Notes: generated by a model not told the origin, from the sequence alone. A stretch of DNA of 64,000 nucleotides from Geothrix paludis (GCF_022808815.1 NZ_JAKZLC010000001.1:186001-250000); one strand, 5' to 3'; positions 34,948-44,026 are shown, counted from the first letter of the stretch. Numbers and translations: made by a program.

Positions 34948-35666
34948 TGCCCATCCTGGAGATCAAGAACGTCAGCAAGTTCTTCGGAGGCCTGGCGGCC
35001 AATTCCGATGTGTCCTTCTCCATGGAGCAGGGCATGATCATGGGCCTCATCGGGCCCAACGGCGCGGGCAAGACCACCCTCTTCAACTGCATCACCGGCT
35101 ACTACCCCCCGTCCAAGGGCGAGGTCATCTTCAATGGCCGCCGCATGAACGGGCTCCAGCCGGACAAGGTCTGCAAGCTCGGCATGGTCCGGACGTGGCA
35201 GAAGGTCCGCCCCCTGGCCAAGCTGTCCGTGGTGGACAACGTCATGGTGGGGGCCCTGGTCCGCACCATCTCGCTGAAGACCGCCCGGGACATGGCCATG
35301 GAGCAGCTCAAGGTGGTCCGCATGGAGCACCGGGCTGACTTCCTGGCCGGGGGCCTGCCCATCGGCGAGCGGAAGAAGCTCGAGGTGGCCCGGGCCCTGG
35401 CCACGCAGCCGAAGCTCCTACTGCTGGACGAAGTCATGGGCGGCCTCAACCCCGCCGAGAGCGATGAGATCATCCAGCTCATCCTGGACATCAAGGCGCA
35501 AGGCCTGACGCAGATGGTGATCGAGCACGACATGAAGGCCATCATGCGCATTTCCGACCGGATCGTCGTCCTCACCTCCGGTGAGAAGCTGACCGAAGGC
35601 ACCCCCCAGGAGGTGGTGAGCAATCAGGACGTGATCGATGCCTATCTGGGTGAGAGCCATGCTTAA
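34947..35666 (+). CDS. livG: Branched-chain amino acid ABC transporter, ATPase LivG
   Basis: The 239-residue ATPase has Walker A GPNGAGKTTLFN, the Q-loop region, signature LPIGERKKLEVARAL, Walker B LLLLDEVMGGLNPAES and the switch histidine in IEHDMK. LivG-type signatures lack the usual LSGGQ, as seen here. It ends inside livF (8-nt overlap). Confidence 0.94.
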   Translation: MPILEIKNVSKFFGGLAANSDVSFSMEQGMIMGLIGPNGAGKTTLFNCITGYYPPSKGEVIFNGRRMNGLQPDKVCKLGMVRTWQKVRPLAKLSVVDNVMVGALVRTISLKTARDMAMEQLKVVRMEHRADFLAGGLPIGERKKLEVARALATQPKLLLLDEVMGGLNPAESDEIIQLILDIKAQGLTQMVIEHDMKAIMRISDRIVVLTSGEKLTEGTPQEVVSNQDVIDAYLGESHA

Positions 35667-36363
35667 GGTCGAGAAGCTGAATTTCGCCTATGGCGATCTG
35701 AAAGTCCTATGGGACGTGGATCTGGAAGTCCACGAGGGCGAGATCGTCACAGTGGTCGGCGCCAATGGCGCCGGGAAGTCCACCACCCTCAAGAACATCT
35801 CGCGGCTCGTCAAGCCCGCCTCCGGGAGCATCACCTTCCAGGGCAAGGATCTCGGCAAAATGCTCCCGCATCATGTGGTCGAGGCGGGGCTCGTCCAGGT
35901 GCCCGAGGGACGCCGGATCTTCCCGGAGATGACCGTGATGGAGAACCTCCGCATGGGGTCCTACGTCAAGGCCACCCGGGCGGATCGCCAGAAGAACATC
36001 GACTGGGTCTTCGAGCTGTTCCCGCGCCTCAAGGAGCGCGAACAGCAGCTGGGGGGGACCATGTCCGGCGGCGAGCAGCAGATGCTGGCCATCGCCCGAG
36101 GGCTCATGGCCAACCCCAAGGTGCTCCTCCTGGATGAGCCATCGCTGGGCCTGTCGCCCCTGCTGGTGAAGAACATCTTCGACATCATCACCGGCATCAA
36201 CAAGCAGGGCGTTACCATCCTTCTCGTGGAGCAGAACGTCTACCAGTCCCTTCGCATCGCGCATCGCGCCTACGTCATGGAGACGGGCCGCGTGGTCATG
36301 ACGGGCCGCGGAGAGGAACTGCTCGCCGACGAACACATCAAGAAAGCCTTCCTGGGCATGTGA
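35659..36363 (+). CDS. livF: Branched-chain amino acid ABC transporter, ATPase LivF
   Basis: The 234-residue ATPase has Walker A GANGAGKSTTLKN, signature MSGGEQQMLAIARGLM, Walker B VLLLDEPSLGLSP and VEQNV at the switch position, as is usual for LivF. The start ATG 35659 overlaps livG by 8 nt; a longer frame from 35638 is possible but would lengthen the overlap. The CBS-domain gene begins 12 nt after its stop. Confidence 0.94.
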   Translation: MLKVEKLNFAYGDLKVLWDVDLEVHEGEIVTVVGANGAGKSTTLKNISRLVKPASGSITFQGKDLGKMLPHHVVEAGLVQVPEGRRIFPEMTVMENLRMGSYVKATRADRQKNIDWVFELFPRLKEREQQLGGTMSGGEQQMLAIARGLMANPKVLLLDEPSLGLSPLLVKNIFDIITGINKQGVTILLVEQNVYQSLRIAHRAYVMETGRVVMTGRGEELLADEHIKKAFLGM

Positions 36364-36374
36364 GGAGACACCCG

Positions 36375-36797
36375 ATGACCACGGTCGAAAAGTGGATGAC
36401 CAAGAACCCCATCACCATCGAGGAGGACGCCTCCATCATCGAGGCCATCCACCTCATGAAGGAGAAGGGCATCCGGCGGCTCCCCGTCATGGCCAGGGGC
36501 TCGTTCGTCGGCCTGATCACCGAGCGCATGATCAAGGACTACACCCCCGGGAAGGCGACCTCCCTGGACACCTGGGAGGTCCACTACCTGCTGTCCAAGA
36601 CCGCCGTGAAGGAGGTCATGAACCTGCATCCGATCACGGTGACGCCGGATACGGACCTGGCCACGGCCGCCCAGGCCATCCTCGACCACAAGCTCTACGG
36701 CCTGTGCGTGGTGGATGCCAAGGGGAAGCTGGTGGGCATCATGTCCGTGGGCGACATGCTCAAGGCCGTGGTGGAGTTCGCGAAAGCCGGGAAGTAG
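36375..36797 (+). CDS. Protein with two CBS domains
   Basis: The 140-residue protein consists of a CBS pair: the first (about 5-60) with VEKWMTKNPITIEEDASIIEAIHLM and GIRRLPVM, the second (about 80-135) with VKEVMNLHPITVTPDTDLATAA and GLCVVDAKGKLVGIMSVGDML. Such pairs bind adenine nucleotides and act as energy sensors. ATG 36375 has GAGGAG eight bases upstream. It follows livF by 12 nt in the same operon, so it could tune the importer to cellular ATP/AMP; this is inference. AcuB-like proteins are similar but usually carry an ACT domain. Confidence 0.9.
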   Translation: MTTVEKWMTKNPITIEEDASIIEAIHLMKEKGIRRLPVMARGSFVGLITERMIKDYTPGKATSLDTWEVHYLLSKTAVKEVMNLHPITVTPDTDLATAAQAILDHKLYGLCVVDAKGKLVGIMSVGDMLKAVVEFAKAGK

Positions 36798-36946
36798 CAG
36801 CCCTCCCGATACGCCACGGGGGCCGCGCGATGGAACAGGCGCGGTCTCCCGGGCGCTTGCCAGGCAGGCGCCTGGAGGGCATGGGTTGACCCTGCCTCCG
36901 GTTCCCCGGGAAGATCGAAGGTCATCATCCTTCCCCAGGAGGTCCC

Positions 36947-38212
36947 TTGAGCCCAGCTCGACGCTTGCGTGAGATCCGCGACGGATTCGAACGCCCCTTC
37001 TGGGTCGCGAACGTCAGCGAGCTGTTCGAGCGGCTCTCCTACTACGCGGCCTTCGCATCTCTGGCCAGGTACCTGAACGAATCTCTGGGCTTTCCGACCC
37101 AGGATGCCAGCAGCCTGGCCGGGTTGTTCGGAGGGCTGGTCTGGTTCCTGGCAGCCTTCGGAGGCGCGGTTGCCGATCGCCTCGGCTTCCGTCGCGCACT
37201 CTCCCTCGCCTACCTGATCCTTAGCTGCTCCTATTTTCTTCTGGGATCGCTCGGTTCCTCCTGGATGGCTCCGGTGCGAGGGTTGGTGCCGCTCGGCGCG
37301 CTCGTGGCGTTCCTGCTGATGCTGCCGGCCCTCGGCATCGCGCTGGTGAAGCCGGCCGTGGTCGGAACCACTGCGCGCGCCTCGAAAGAGAATGTCCGCT
37401 CCATCGGTTATTCGATCTACTACACGCTGGTGAACATCGGCGGCGCCGCCGGCCCCTTTGTCGCGTCGTACGTCCACCGCCACATGAGCGTGGAGAATGT
37501 ATTCCGCGTAGCGGCCATCAGCGTGTTCCTCATGTTCTTCGCGGTGTTGCTGCTGTTCAAGGAACCGCGCAAAGAGGGCGATGTGCCGCCTCCCTCTCTG
37601 GCGGAGACGGGCAGGAACTTCCTCACGGTCCTTTCGAACCCGAAGTTCATGCTGTTCCTGCTGATCTTCACGGGGTACTGGGTGGTGTACTGGCAGGAAT
37701 TCATCACGCTGCCCCTGTATGTCGCCAAATACATCGATCCGAAGGCGGACACGGAGCTGCTGCTGATGACGGGCCCGCTGGTCGTGATCTCCCTGACGGT
37801 CCTGATCAACCTGGCTACCCAGAAGATCGCCTCGGTGAAGGCGGTCACCATCGGAACCCTGATGTCGTCCCTCGCCTGGATCGTGCTGATCTTCAGGCCG
37901 ACTGTGACGGGCGTGATCGTCACGCTCGTCTGCGTCGCGCTGGGAGAGATCGTGCAGTCGCCGCGCTACTACGAGTACATCTCACGCCTCGCCCCTCCGG
38001 GGCAGCAGGGGACCTACATGGGCTTCGCCTTCCTGCCCATCGGCCTTGGTTCCCTCATCGGGGGCTGGTTCGGCGGGAAACTGATGCATCACTTCGGCGA
38101 GGTGACGCACAAGCCGGCGGGCATGCTCTGGACGATCATCGGCGTGGGCGTGCTCACGGCCGTGCTGCTCTGGGTGTACGACCGTATGCTGCCCGCGACA
38201 CGGGAAGCCTGA
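36947..38212 (+). CDS. Peptide transporter of the POT/PTR family (MFS)
   Basis: The 421-residue protein has about twelve membrane segments and the POT proton-coupling motif ExxERxxYY in ELFERLSYYA (about residues 24-33), followed by the MFS motif GGAVADRLGFRRAL. It likely imports di- or tripeptides with protons. The start is TTG 36947, chosen because AGGAGGT lies directly upstream and no ATG or GTG fits. It is a little shorter than typical POT proteins (about 490 residues). It ends 4 nt before a structured repeat element. Confidence 0.85.
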   Translation: MSPARRLREIRDGFERPFWVANVSELFERLSYYAAFASLARYLNESLGFPTQDASSLAGLFGGLVWFLAAFGGAVADRLGFRRALSLAYLILSCSYFLLGSLGSSWMAPVRGLVPLGALVAFLLMLPALGIALVKPAVVGTTARASKENVRSIGYSIYYTLVNIGGAAGPFVASYVHRHMSVENVFRVAAISVFLMFFAVLLLFKEPRKEGDVPPPSLAETGRNFLTVLSNPKFMLFLLIFTGYWVVYWQEFITLPLYVAKYIDPKADTELLLMTGPLVVISLTVLINLATQKIASVKAVTIGTLMSSLAWIVLIFRPTVTGVIVTLVCVALGEIVQSPRYYEYISRLAPPGQQGTYMGFAFLPIGLGSLIGGWFGGKLMHHFGEVTHKPAGMLWTIIGVGVLTAVLLWVYDRMLPATREA

Positions 38213-38216
38213 TCTA

Positions 38217-38488
38217 AGAGTGCCTAACAAAACCCCGACAGGGTCGCGAGAAAGCCAGGTGGGATGCACCGCAAGGAAGGGCCCGCAGGGCGATGCGGGA
38301 CATCGTTCAAGGGCCCTGACGCCGCGGGGCGCCCACCTGGCTTTCTCCCTCCAGGCGAGGGCCGGCGGGTGCCGCGATGCCGCGTCACGCTCGTCGCGCG
38401 TAGTACCCGCTACGCGTCTCCTCGCGTTCCTCGCCTCGCTCGCCCGGCGACCCTCGCGCGGCCCCGTCGGGGTTTTGTTAGGCACTCT
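38217..38488. repeat. 272-bp nested inverted-repeat element with 27-bp ends
   Basis: The outer arms 38217-38243 and 38462-38488 are complementary at 26 of 27 positions and read AGAGTGCCTAACAAAACCCC inward from each end. Inside are two side stems: 16 bp perfect, 38248-38263 with 38332-38347 (GAGAAAGCCAGGTGGG), and 7 bp, 38355-38361 with 38451-38457, which encloses a CGCGTAG/CTACGCG hairpin (38397-38416). The fold is a three-way junction. The right end supplies the TAG stop of the convergent peptidase gene. GCCTAAC and GTTAGGC at the ends match the integron attC R-box consensus. No open frame, transposase or target duplication is seen. Confidence 0.85.
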
Positions 38489-40649
38489 ATAGGTACTTCG
38501 ACAGGAAGTCCCACATGGCCTGGAAGCGCGCCCAGTTGTGCTGGGGCGCGCGGGGGCTGTGGTCGGAACCGGGCAGCAGGACGATCTGGACTGCGTGCCC
38601 GCTCTTCTGAAGGGCGTCGATGAGCATGACGGTGTTCTGGGGATGGACGTTGTCATCCAGGGTGCCGTGGAGCAGCAGGAGCCTGCCGGACAGGTTGGCC
38701 GCGGCCTTGAGCACGGAGCTGGACTCGTAGCCGGCCTGGTTGGCCGAGGGCAGGCCCATGTAGCGCTCGGTGTAGATGCTGTCGTAGAGGTGCCAGTCCG
38801 TCACCGGCGCTCCGGCGATGCCCAGCTTCCAGGCCTTGCTGTGGGTGAGTCCGTAGGTGGTCATGAAGCCGCCGTAGCTCCACCCGTCCAGGCAAATCCG
38901 GTCCATGTCCGCCCAGACCTGGGCCTTCAGCCAGGCCAGGCCGTCGAGCTGGTCCTGGAGCTCCTGGGCCCCCAGGTTGCGGTAGATGCCATGGGCGCTG
39001 GCTAGGCCCTTCCCCGAGGCGCTGCGGTTGTCGCAGACCCAAGTGGCGATGCCCTGCTGGGCCAGGAACTGGAACCAGGGCATGTCCCGGCGCCAGAGGT
39101 TCCGGACTTCGGGGGCCATCGGGCCGCCGTAGAGCGTCTGGAACACGGGGTACTTCTTCGCGGGATCGAAGTCCACGGGCAGGACCAGCATCGTTTCCAT
39201 GGGGAAGCCGTCGCGGGTCTTCACCTGCTGGAAGCTCACCCTGCCGAGCTTCAGGGCCTTCCAGGCTTCGGCGGGGTTGGCGTCGATGAGGCGGACCAGC
39301 TTGCCCTGGCTGTCGTGGAGCGCCTGCTGGGGCGGGGTGTGGATGTCGCTCCAGGTGTCGAGGAAGGCGGTGAACGCGGCATTGGGCTTCACCCGGTGGG
39401 TGCCGGGCCGGTCCGTCAGCCGCACGAGGCCCTTCCCATCGAGCCCCACACGGTAGGCGTCCAGGCCGATGGGGCTGCGCTCGGTCGCATCGAAATAGAG
39501 CTGTCCGGTTCTGGCGTCCACGCCATGCACCTGCCGGACATCCCAGTCCCCGGCCGTGACGGCGCCGATGAGCTGGCCATCCTTCCCGTAGCGGTAGACG
39601 TGGTGGCGCCCCGTGCGTCCGGACTCCCACAGGAAACCCCCGTCGGAGAGGAAGTGGGGCAGGGGCAGCCGCTCCTGCCAGGCGCGGCCGTTCTCGTGGA
39701 TGAGCAACCGGGATGCGGCACCGTCGTAGCGGCGCAGGTCCAGCCAGCTCTGGATCCGGTCCTGGTGGGTGGCCACCAGGTGGCCGGCCGGGTCCCAGCC
39801 CACCTGCACGATGAGGGTCTCCTGGCCGGGATAGGGCTCGTCCATCCAGGTGGTGGCCCCCGTGAGGTCCACCACGCCCAGGCGGACGGTGGGATTGGGA
39901 TCGCCGGCCTTCGGATAGCGGGCCCTCAGGGCCTTCTGGGGCTGGAAGCGGTCATCCATGAGGGTGTAGACCGGCACTTTGGTCTCGTCGAGGCTGAGGT
40001 AGGCCAGACGCTTTGAGTCCGGGGCCCACCAGAAGGCGCGGAAGCTGCCCCGGCCATAGACCTCCTCCTGGTACACCCAGTCCAGGCGCCCATTGAACAC
40101 GGTCTCCCCGCCACCGGTGGTGAGGCGGGTCTCCCGGGCCGTGGCCACCTCCACCCGGTAGAGGTCGTTGCCCTTGAGATAGGCGACCTGCCCGCCGTCG
40201 GGGCTGAAGGACGCTTCTTCCGGATTCCCCCCTGCAAACCGCTTGGCTGTGGCCGCCTTCACGTCCACCAGGAAGAGGTCGTCTGCCACGGTCAGCAGGA
40301 AGGCGCTGTGGTCGTCCTTCCAGATGAAGGCGCCGCGCCCGAGGGCCTCCTTGGCGGCGGCGTCTCCGGCTCCTGCCGTCACGAGGGCCGATTGGAGACG
40401 GGTGGACTCCAGCAGGGGCTTCCGTTCCCAGGTGGCGGGGTCGATCCGGTAGAGGGCCACCTGATCGCCTTCCCGGCGGGTTTCCACCAGGGCGCCGTCC
40501 GGCAGCCAGTCCAGGCGCGTGGCGGGCCGACCGGCATAGGCCACCCGCTTCGTGGGATGCGCGACGGCTTCGAGGGTGAGCTGGCCCGAACCCTGTCCCA
40601 ACAGGGCGGGAACGAAGATCAGGCAGGCCAGGAGGGCGCGGACGGGCAT
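38487..40649 (-). CDS. S9B prolyl dipeptidyl peptidase (DPP4-like)
   Basis: The 720-residue exported enzyme has a signal peptide (MPVRALLACLIFVPALLGQG), an N-terminal eight-bladed propeller with the substrate-anchoring glutamates in VYQEEVYGR, and a C-terminal alpha/beta-hydrolase domain. The catalytic serine is S591 in GWSYGGF, the aspartate is in GTLDDNVHP (665/666) and the histidine is H697 in GSDHSPR. It removes dipeptides with a penultimate proline or alanine. Start ATG 40649 has GGAG upstream. The stop codon lies inside the inverted-repeat element, so the original C-terminus may have been altered by at most a residue or so. Confidence 0.94.
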   Translation of the reverse strand: MPVRALLACLIFVPALLGQGSGQLTLEAVAHPTKRVAYAGRPATRLDWLPDGALVETRREGDQVALYRIDPATWERKPLLESTRLQSALVTAGAGDAAAKEALGRGAFIWKDDHSAFLLTVADDLFLVDVKAATAKRFAGGNPEEASFSPDGGQVAYLKGNDLYRVEVATARETRLTTGGGETVFNGRLDWVYQEEVYGRGSFRAFWWAPDSKRLAYLSLDETKVPVYTLMDDRFQPQKALRARYPKAGDPNPTVRLGVVDLTGATTWMDEPYPGQETLIVQVGWDPAGHLVATHQDRIQSWLDLRRYDGAASRLLIHENGRAWQERLPLPHFLSDGGFLWESGRTGRHHVYRYGKDGQLIGAVTAGDWDVRQVHGVDARTGQLYFDATERSPIGLDAYRVGLDGKGLVRLTDRPGTHRVKPNAAFTAFLDTWSDIHTPPQQALHDSQGKLVRLIDANPAEAWKALKLGRVSFQQVKTRDGFPMETMLVLPVDFDPAKKYPVFQTLYGGPMAPEVRNLWRRDMPWFQFLAQQGIATWVCDNRSASGKGLASAHGIYRNLGAQELQDQLDGLAWLKAQVWADMDRICLDGWSYGGFMTTYGLTHSKAWKLGIAGAPVTDWHLYDSIYTERYMGLPSANQAGYESSSVLKAAANLSGRLLLLHGTLDDNVHPQNTVMLIDALQKSGHAVQIVLLPGSDHSPRAPQHNWARFQAMWDFLSKYL

Positions 40650-40695
40650 GGAGGCTCCGGGGGACCATCCATGTATATCGGAAAACGAGGCTTCG

Positions 40696-41535
40696 TCAGC
40701 CCTCTGCTTCCTCCAAGCGGATCTCCGCCCAGGCCAGAGTTCCCGTGGCGAGTGGGATCAGGCCCATCTGACCCCCCATCAGGTGGACGATGCCGGCGGC
40801 CAGGGGCAGGCCGATTCCGAGCCCGCCGCGCTGTCGGCGAAGGCTGCGTTCCTCTTGTTCGAAGGGTCTCAGAAGCCGCTCCCAGTCCGGCGGCAGACCG
40901 GGGCCCTGATCCTCGATCTCGAAGCGCAGGCGCCAGGCGCGGCCCTCGGGCCGGGCGACCATGCGGAAGGACACCGTGCCGCGCTCGGTGAAGCCCACGG
41001 CGTTGTCCAGCAGGGCCTCCAGGGCCTGGGACAGGCGAGCCGCGTCGCAGACTAGGGGGGCGAGGAGCGGATCCAGGGCGACCTTCGCCTCCAGGCCCTT
41101 GGCCCTGGCCTGGCATTCGAGCTTCTTCCCGAGCTGCGCCAGATGGGACCCCAGGTCCGTCTGGCCGGGCCTCAGCGTGAGGGTTCCCTGGGCGAGGCTG
41201 GCGAAGTCGAGGAGGCCCTGCACCAGATGGCCCAGGCGGGTGGCCGTTTCCTGGGCGCGGTCCAGGATCGCAACCTGTTCTTCGCTGGTGCTGAGGTCCC
41301 GGGCCATCTGCAGGTGGCCGGCCAGCACCTGCACGGGCGTGCGGAGCTCGTGGTGCGCGTTGTCCATGAAGGCTTCCTGGGCCAGGCGGAGGCGCTGCTC
41401 CGCCTCCAGGGCCTTGCGCTGCTCGCGGATGACGCGCGACTTCGCCGACACCACGCTGAAGAGCGAGAGCCATGCCAGCACCACCACGACGAACGTGGCG
41501 AGCACGAAGATCAGGAAGAGATGGACTTCCTGCAT
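40696..41535 (-). CDS. Sensor histidine kinase with a single membrane anchor
   Basis: The 279-residue protein has one N-terminal membrane helix (about 5-28), a coiled linker (about 30-55), HisKA with H62 in NAHHELRTPVQV, and HATPase boxes LLDNAVGF, EDQGPGLP and GGLGIGLPL. It has no periplasmic sensing domain of its own. Its start lies 25 nt inside the end of the upstream membrane-protein gene, which may provide the sensor. No response regulator is nearby. The DPP4-like gene follows after 46 nt and may share the transcript. Confidence 0.9.
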   Translation of the reverse strand: MQEVHLFLIFVLATFVVVVLAWLSLFSVVSAKSRVIREQRKALEAEQRLRLAQEAFMDNAHHELRTPVQVLAGHLQMARDLSTSEEQVAILDRAQETATRLGHLVQGLLDFASLAQGTLTLRPGQTDLGSHLAQLGKKLECQARAKGLEAKVALDPLLAPLVCDAARLSQALEALLDNAVGFTERGTVSFRMVARPEGRAWRLRFEIEDQGPGLPPDWERLLRPFEQEERSLRRQRGGLGIGLPLAAGIVHLMGGQMGLIPLATGTLAWAEIRLEEAEG

Positions 41536-42182
41536 AGGAACACCTTGGCGAGGGCGATTTCGTAGAAGACGATCACCAGACCATGCACGAGCCAGGGAAG
41601 AGGGAGCAGGTGGGGCGGCAGGACACGCAGGAAGTGGTTCGAAATGGCATTGAAGATCAAGGTGGTGGAGCCGTAGATCAGGATCGCGCTGTTCAGCCAG
41701 AACTCGGGCTTGGCCGCGAGGTCCTCGTCATCGTCCCGCAGGGCGAGCCCGCGCAGTTCGTAAATGCCCAGAACGATGAAAATCAGGCACTGGGTGGTGG
41801 TGAACAGCGCATTCCGCAGGAACAGGCCGTTCACGAACACCCCGGCCACGGCGGCCAGCAGGCCGATTCCAGCACAGGCCCAGTAGAGCCCCACCCGTCG
41901 TGGTGACGGGTGCGAGGTCCTGACGAGCACCCAGAGCGTTCCCGCGAAGACCACGGGCTGTGACAAATGTCGGAACCACTGGTTGTTACGGTGGGAAAGG
42001 GCCAGGGCAATGAAAATGACCCCTTGAACCAGATCGACGACCTGGACCGCGAGGAACCTTCCCATCCAGTGAGGGCGGGAAAACCCTCCCCGGATCCGGC
42101 TCCAGACGAAAGCGAGGATCGGCGCCAGGATGAACGGATCGAAGACGTAGAGGAGGATCCACCTATAGATGGGCTTGATCAC
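41511..42182 (-). CDS. Seven-helix-like membrane protein coupled to a sensor kinase
   Basis: The 223-residue protein has about seven hydrophobic segments (around 6-26, 42-62, 72-88, 97-120, 125-145, 163-180 and 192-215), with an acidic loop RDDDEDLAAKPE between the fifth and sixth. Its 3' end overlaps the kinase gene by 25 nt, so the two are co-translated. It may be a detached input module for the kinase; I do not recognise the family. The start is GTG 42182 with only a weak ribosome binding site. Confidence 0.7.
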   Translation of the reverse strand: MIKPIYRWILLYVFDPFILAPILAFVWSRIRGGFSRPHWMGRFLAVQVVDLVQGVIFIALALSHRNNQWFRHLSQPVVFAGTLWVLVRTSHPSPRRVGLYWACAGIGLLAAVAGVFVNGLFLRNALFTTTQCLIFIVLGIYELRGLALRDDDEDLAAKPEFWLNSAILIYGSTTLIFNAISNHFLRVLPPHLLPLPWLVHGLVIVFYEIALAKVFLCRKSISS

Positions 42183-42210
42183 CGGGACACCAGGTTCCTC
42201 AAAAGTCCTC

Positions 42211-42531
42211 CTAGAGGCTGGTTCCGGTGCAATAGGGCGGGCAATCGTGGCTGTTCTGGATGTAGACCGCCTGGGAGCTGTCCAGGTCCTCCCCGGCGGC
42301 GTCCACCGCCACCATCACCATCGTCGGCGAGCCGTCTGCGTGCCGGGCGTGGTAGATGCGGATACCAGCTGCGCCGGGCTGAGCCAGGAGCTGCTCGAAG
42401 GCGCTGCGGTTGAAGGCCGAGGCGCGGTGGGCGCCGGCCTCGGCGCGGACCTGGTGGTTCCGGACCAGGCTCGCGGCCTCGTCACGCGTGATGCGGTGGT
42501 CGCGGGCGGAATCGAAGGGCTGGGCGGACAC
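42211..42531 (-). CDS. Conserved-looking hypothetical protein
   Basis: The 106-residue soluble protein contains ITRDEAASLVRNHQ, FNRSAFEQLLAQPGAAGIRIYHARHADG and a C-terminal SHDCPPYCTGTSL with two close cysteines. The pattern F-x-x-x-L-x-Q-x-x-x-x-x-I-R-I-Y is one I associate with a widespread family of unknown function. The start is GTG 42531, fixed by AGGAG seven bases upstream. It lies 28 nt before the membrane-protein gene of the kinase unit and may be its first gene. Confidence 0.7.
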   Translation of the reverse strand: MSAQPFDSARDHRITRDEAASLVRNHQVRAEAGAHRASAFNRSAFEQLLAQPGAAGIRIYHARHADGSPTMVMVAVDAAGEDLDSSQAVYIQNSHDCPPYCTGTSL

Positions 42532-42675
42532 AGGGTCACTCCTGGAGGGCGGCCGGGGGCCTGATTGGGAGGTAGATCAAAAGGATGTCCCTCCCATCAG
42601 ACCCGAAGACGCACCGGCTCACAAGATGGGACTGAAGCAAAAGGTGAGGTTGCCTGATCCAGGCAGATCCGCAGG

Positions 42676-43989
42676 CTAGTTGGGCAGATGCGGCCGGGTG
42701 AGGTTCCGGTGCCCGGAGGAGGTCACCAGCAGGTTGTCCTCGATGCGGATCCCGCCGCAGGGGGTGAGCTCGTCGATGAGCTTCCAGTCGAACCTCGCCT
42801 TGTGCTCGTTCTCACGGAAGGGGCGCAGGAGCATGGGGATGAAGTAGAGGCCGGGCTCCACGGTGAACACTTGGCCCGCTTCGATGGTGCGTGTGGTGCG
42901 CAGGGTGGGGTGCTGGGGCGGCGGAGGCGCGAGGGTGCCGTCGGGCGCGCCCTGACGGCCGGCCACGTCATGCACCTGGATGCCCAGGTGGTGGCCCAGG
43001 CCATGGGGGAAGAAGGGGCGGCTCAGGCCCAGTTCCACAGCCTCCTCGGGATCGGCCTTGAGGATGTCGTGTTCCTTCAGGAGGGCCGCGATGGCCAGGT
43101 GGCCCAGGTGGTGGAAGTCCCCGTAGGGCATGCCCGGCTTCACGGCGTCGCAGAGGCCAAGTTCGAGCTTCACCATGCCGTCCACCAGGTCGGCGAAGCG
43201 GCTGTCGCAGTGGGGCGCGGCCACGGTGCGGGTGATGTCGGCGGCGTAGCCGCGGGCCTGGGCGCCCGCGTCGATGAGGAGGACATCGCCGTTCCTGACG
43301 TTGGCGCGCTTGTGCTCGTAGTGGAGGATGGCGCCCTTCTCGTTGAGGGCCACGATGCTGCCGTAGGGCATCTCGTGATCCACGATGCCGACAGCCTGGA
43401 TATAGGCGTAGTGGATCTCCAGCTCGCTGGCGCCGGCCAGGAAGGCGGCCCGGGCGGCCAGGTGGCCCCGGGCGGCCAGCACCGTCGCCTCCTCGATGCA
43501 CTGCACCTCATAGGCGGACTTGTTCGTGCGATTCCAATCCAGGCGGGCGGTGAGGCCCGCCGGATTCAGCTCCAGGTTGGCGGCCTCGGCCCGCTCCACC
43601 TCATTGCCGATGTAGGCGGCCCCGGTGGGGGTTCCCACGCGCTTCCATACGTCCTCGACGGTGCCCGCCTCCTCGATATCGAATTCCTGGGCCCAGAACG
43701 GGTTTCCCAGGGGCAGCTGCTCGTACCAGAAATCCTCGGGGGCGTACCGGATGAGCCTGGGACGCTGGCCGGGCCGGACCACGAGGACGTGATGGGGGCC
43801 CGCCATGGGACACCAGTGAGCGAAGTGGGGCGTCGGATGGAAGGGGGCGTCCTGGTCGTCCGCGAAGTGCGTGTAGACCTGGCCGCTGGAGATCACCAGG
43901 GCGTCGAAGCCCGTCTCGGCCAGGGCCTCGGCGGCGGTCCGCTGGCGCTCGGCGATGTGGGCGTGGAAGAGGGAGGCGAGGTCGGTCAT
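42676..43989 (-). CDS. pepQ: Xaa-Pro dipeptidase (prolidase)
   Basis: The 437-residue cytosolic M24B peptidase cleaves X-Pro dipeptides. The five metal ligands are all present: D240 (LLIDAGAQ), D251 (YAADITRT), H333 (GLGHHLG), E378 (FTVEPGLYF) and E417 (IRIEDN). Length and spacing match E. coli PepQ (443 residues, ligands D246, D257, H339, E384, E423). It would finish the products of the DPP4-like enzyme. mqnA lies 37 nt upstream on the same strand. Confidence 0.95.
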   Translation of the reverse strand: MTDLASLFHAHIAERQRTAAEALAETGFDALVISSGQVYTHFADDQDAPFHPTPHFAHWCPMAGPHHVLVVRPGQRPRLIRYAPEDFWYEQLPLGNPFWAQEFDIEEAGTVEDVWKRVGTPTGAAYIGNEVERAEAANLELNPAGLTARLDWNRTNKSAYEVQCIEEATVLAARGHLAARAAFLAGASELEIHYAYIQAVGIVDHEMPYGSIVALNEKGAILHYEHKRANVRNGDVLLIDAGAQARGYAADITRTVAAPHCDSRFADLVDGMVKLELGLCDAVKPGMPYGDFHHLGHLAIAALLKEHDILKADPEEAVELGLSRPFFPHGLGHHLGIQVHDVAGRQGAPDGTLAPPPPQHPTLRTTRTIEAGQVFTVEPGLYFIPMLLRPFRENEHKARFDWKLIDELTPCGGIRIEDNLLVTSSGHRNLTRPHLPN

Positions 43990-44026
43990 GGGGCGTCCTG
44001 GTGGGGGGTGTCGGTGGCGGGCGTGC

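Noticed and set aside
38217-38488. A functional integron attC site
   Set aside because: The R-box-like ends match, but the arms are almost perfectly paired over 27 bp, the length is about double the maximum usual for attC, and there is no integrase or cassette array.
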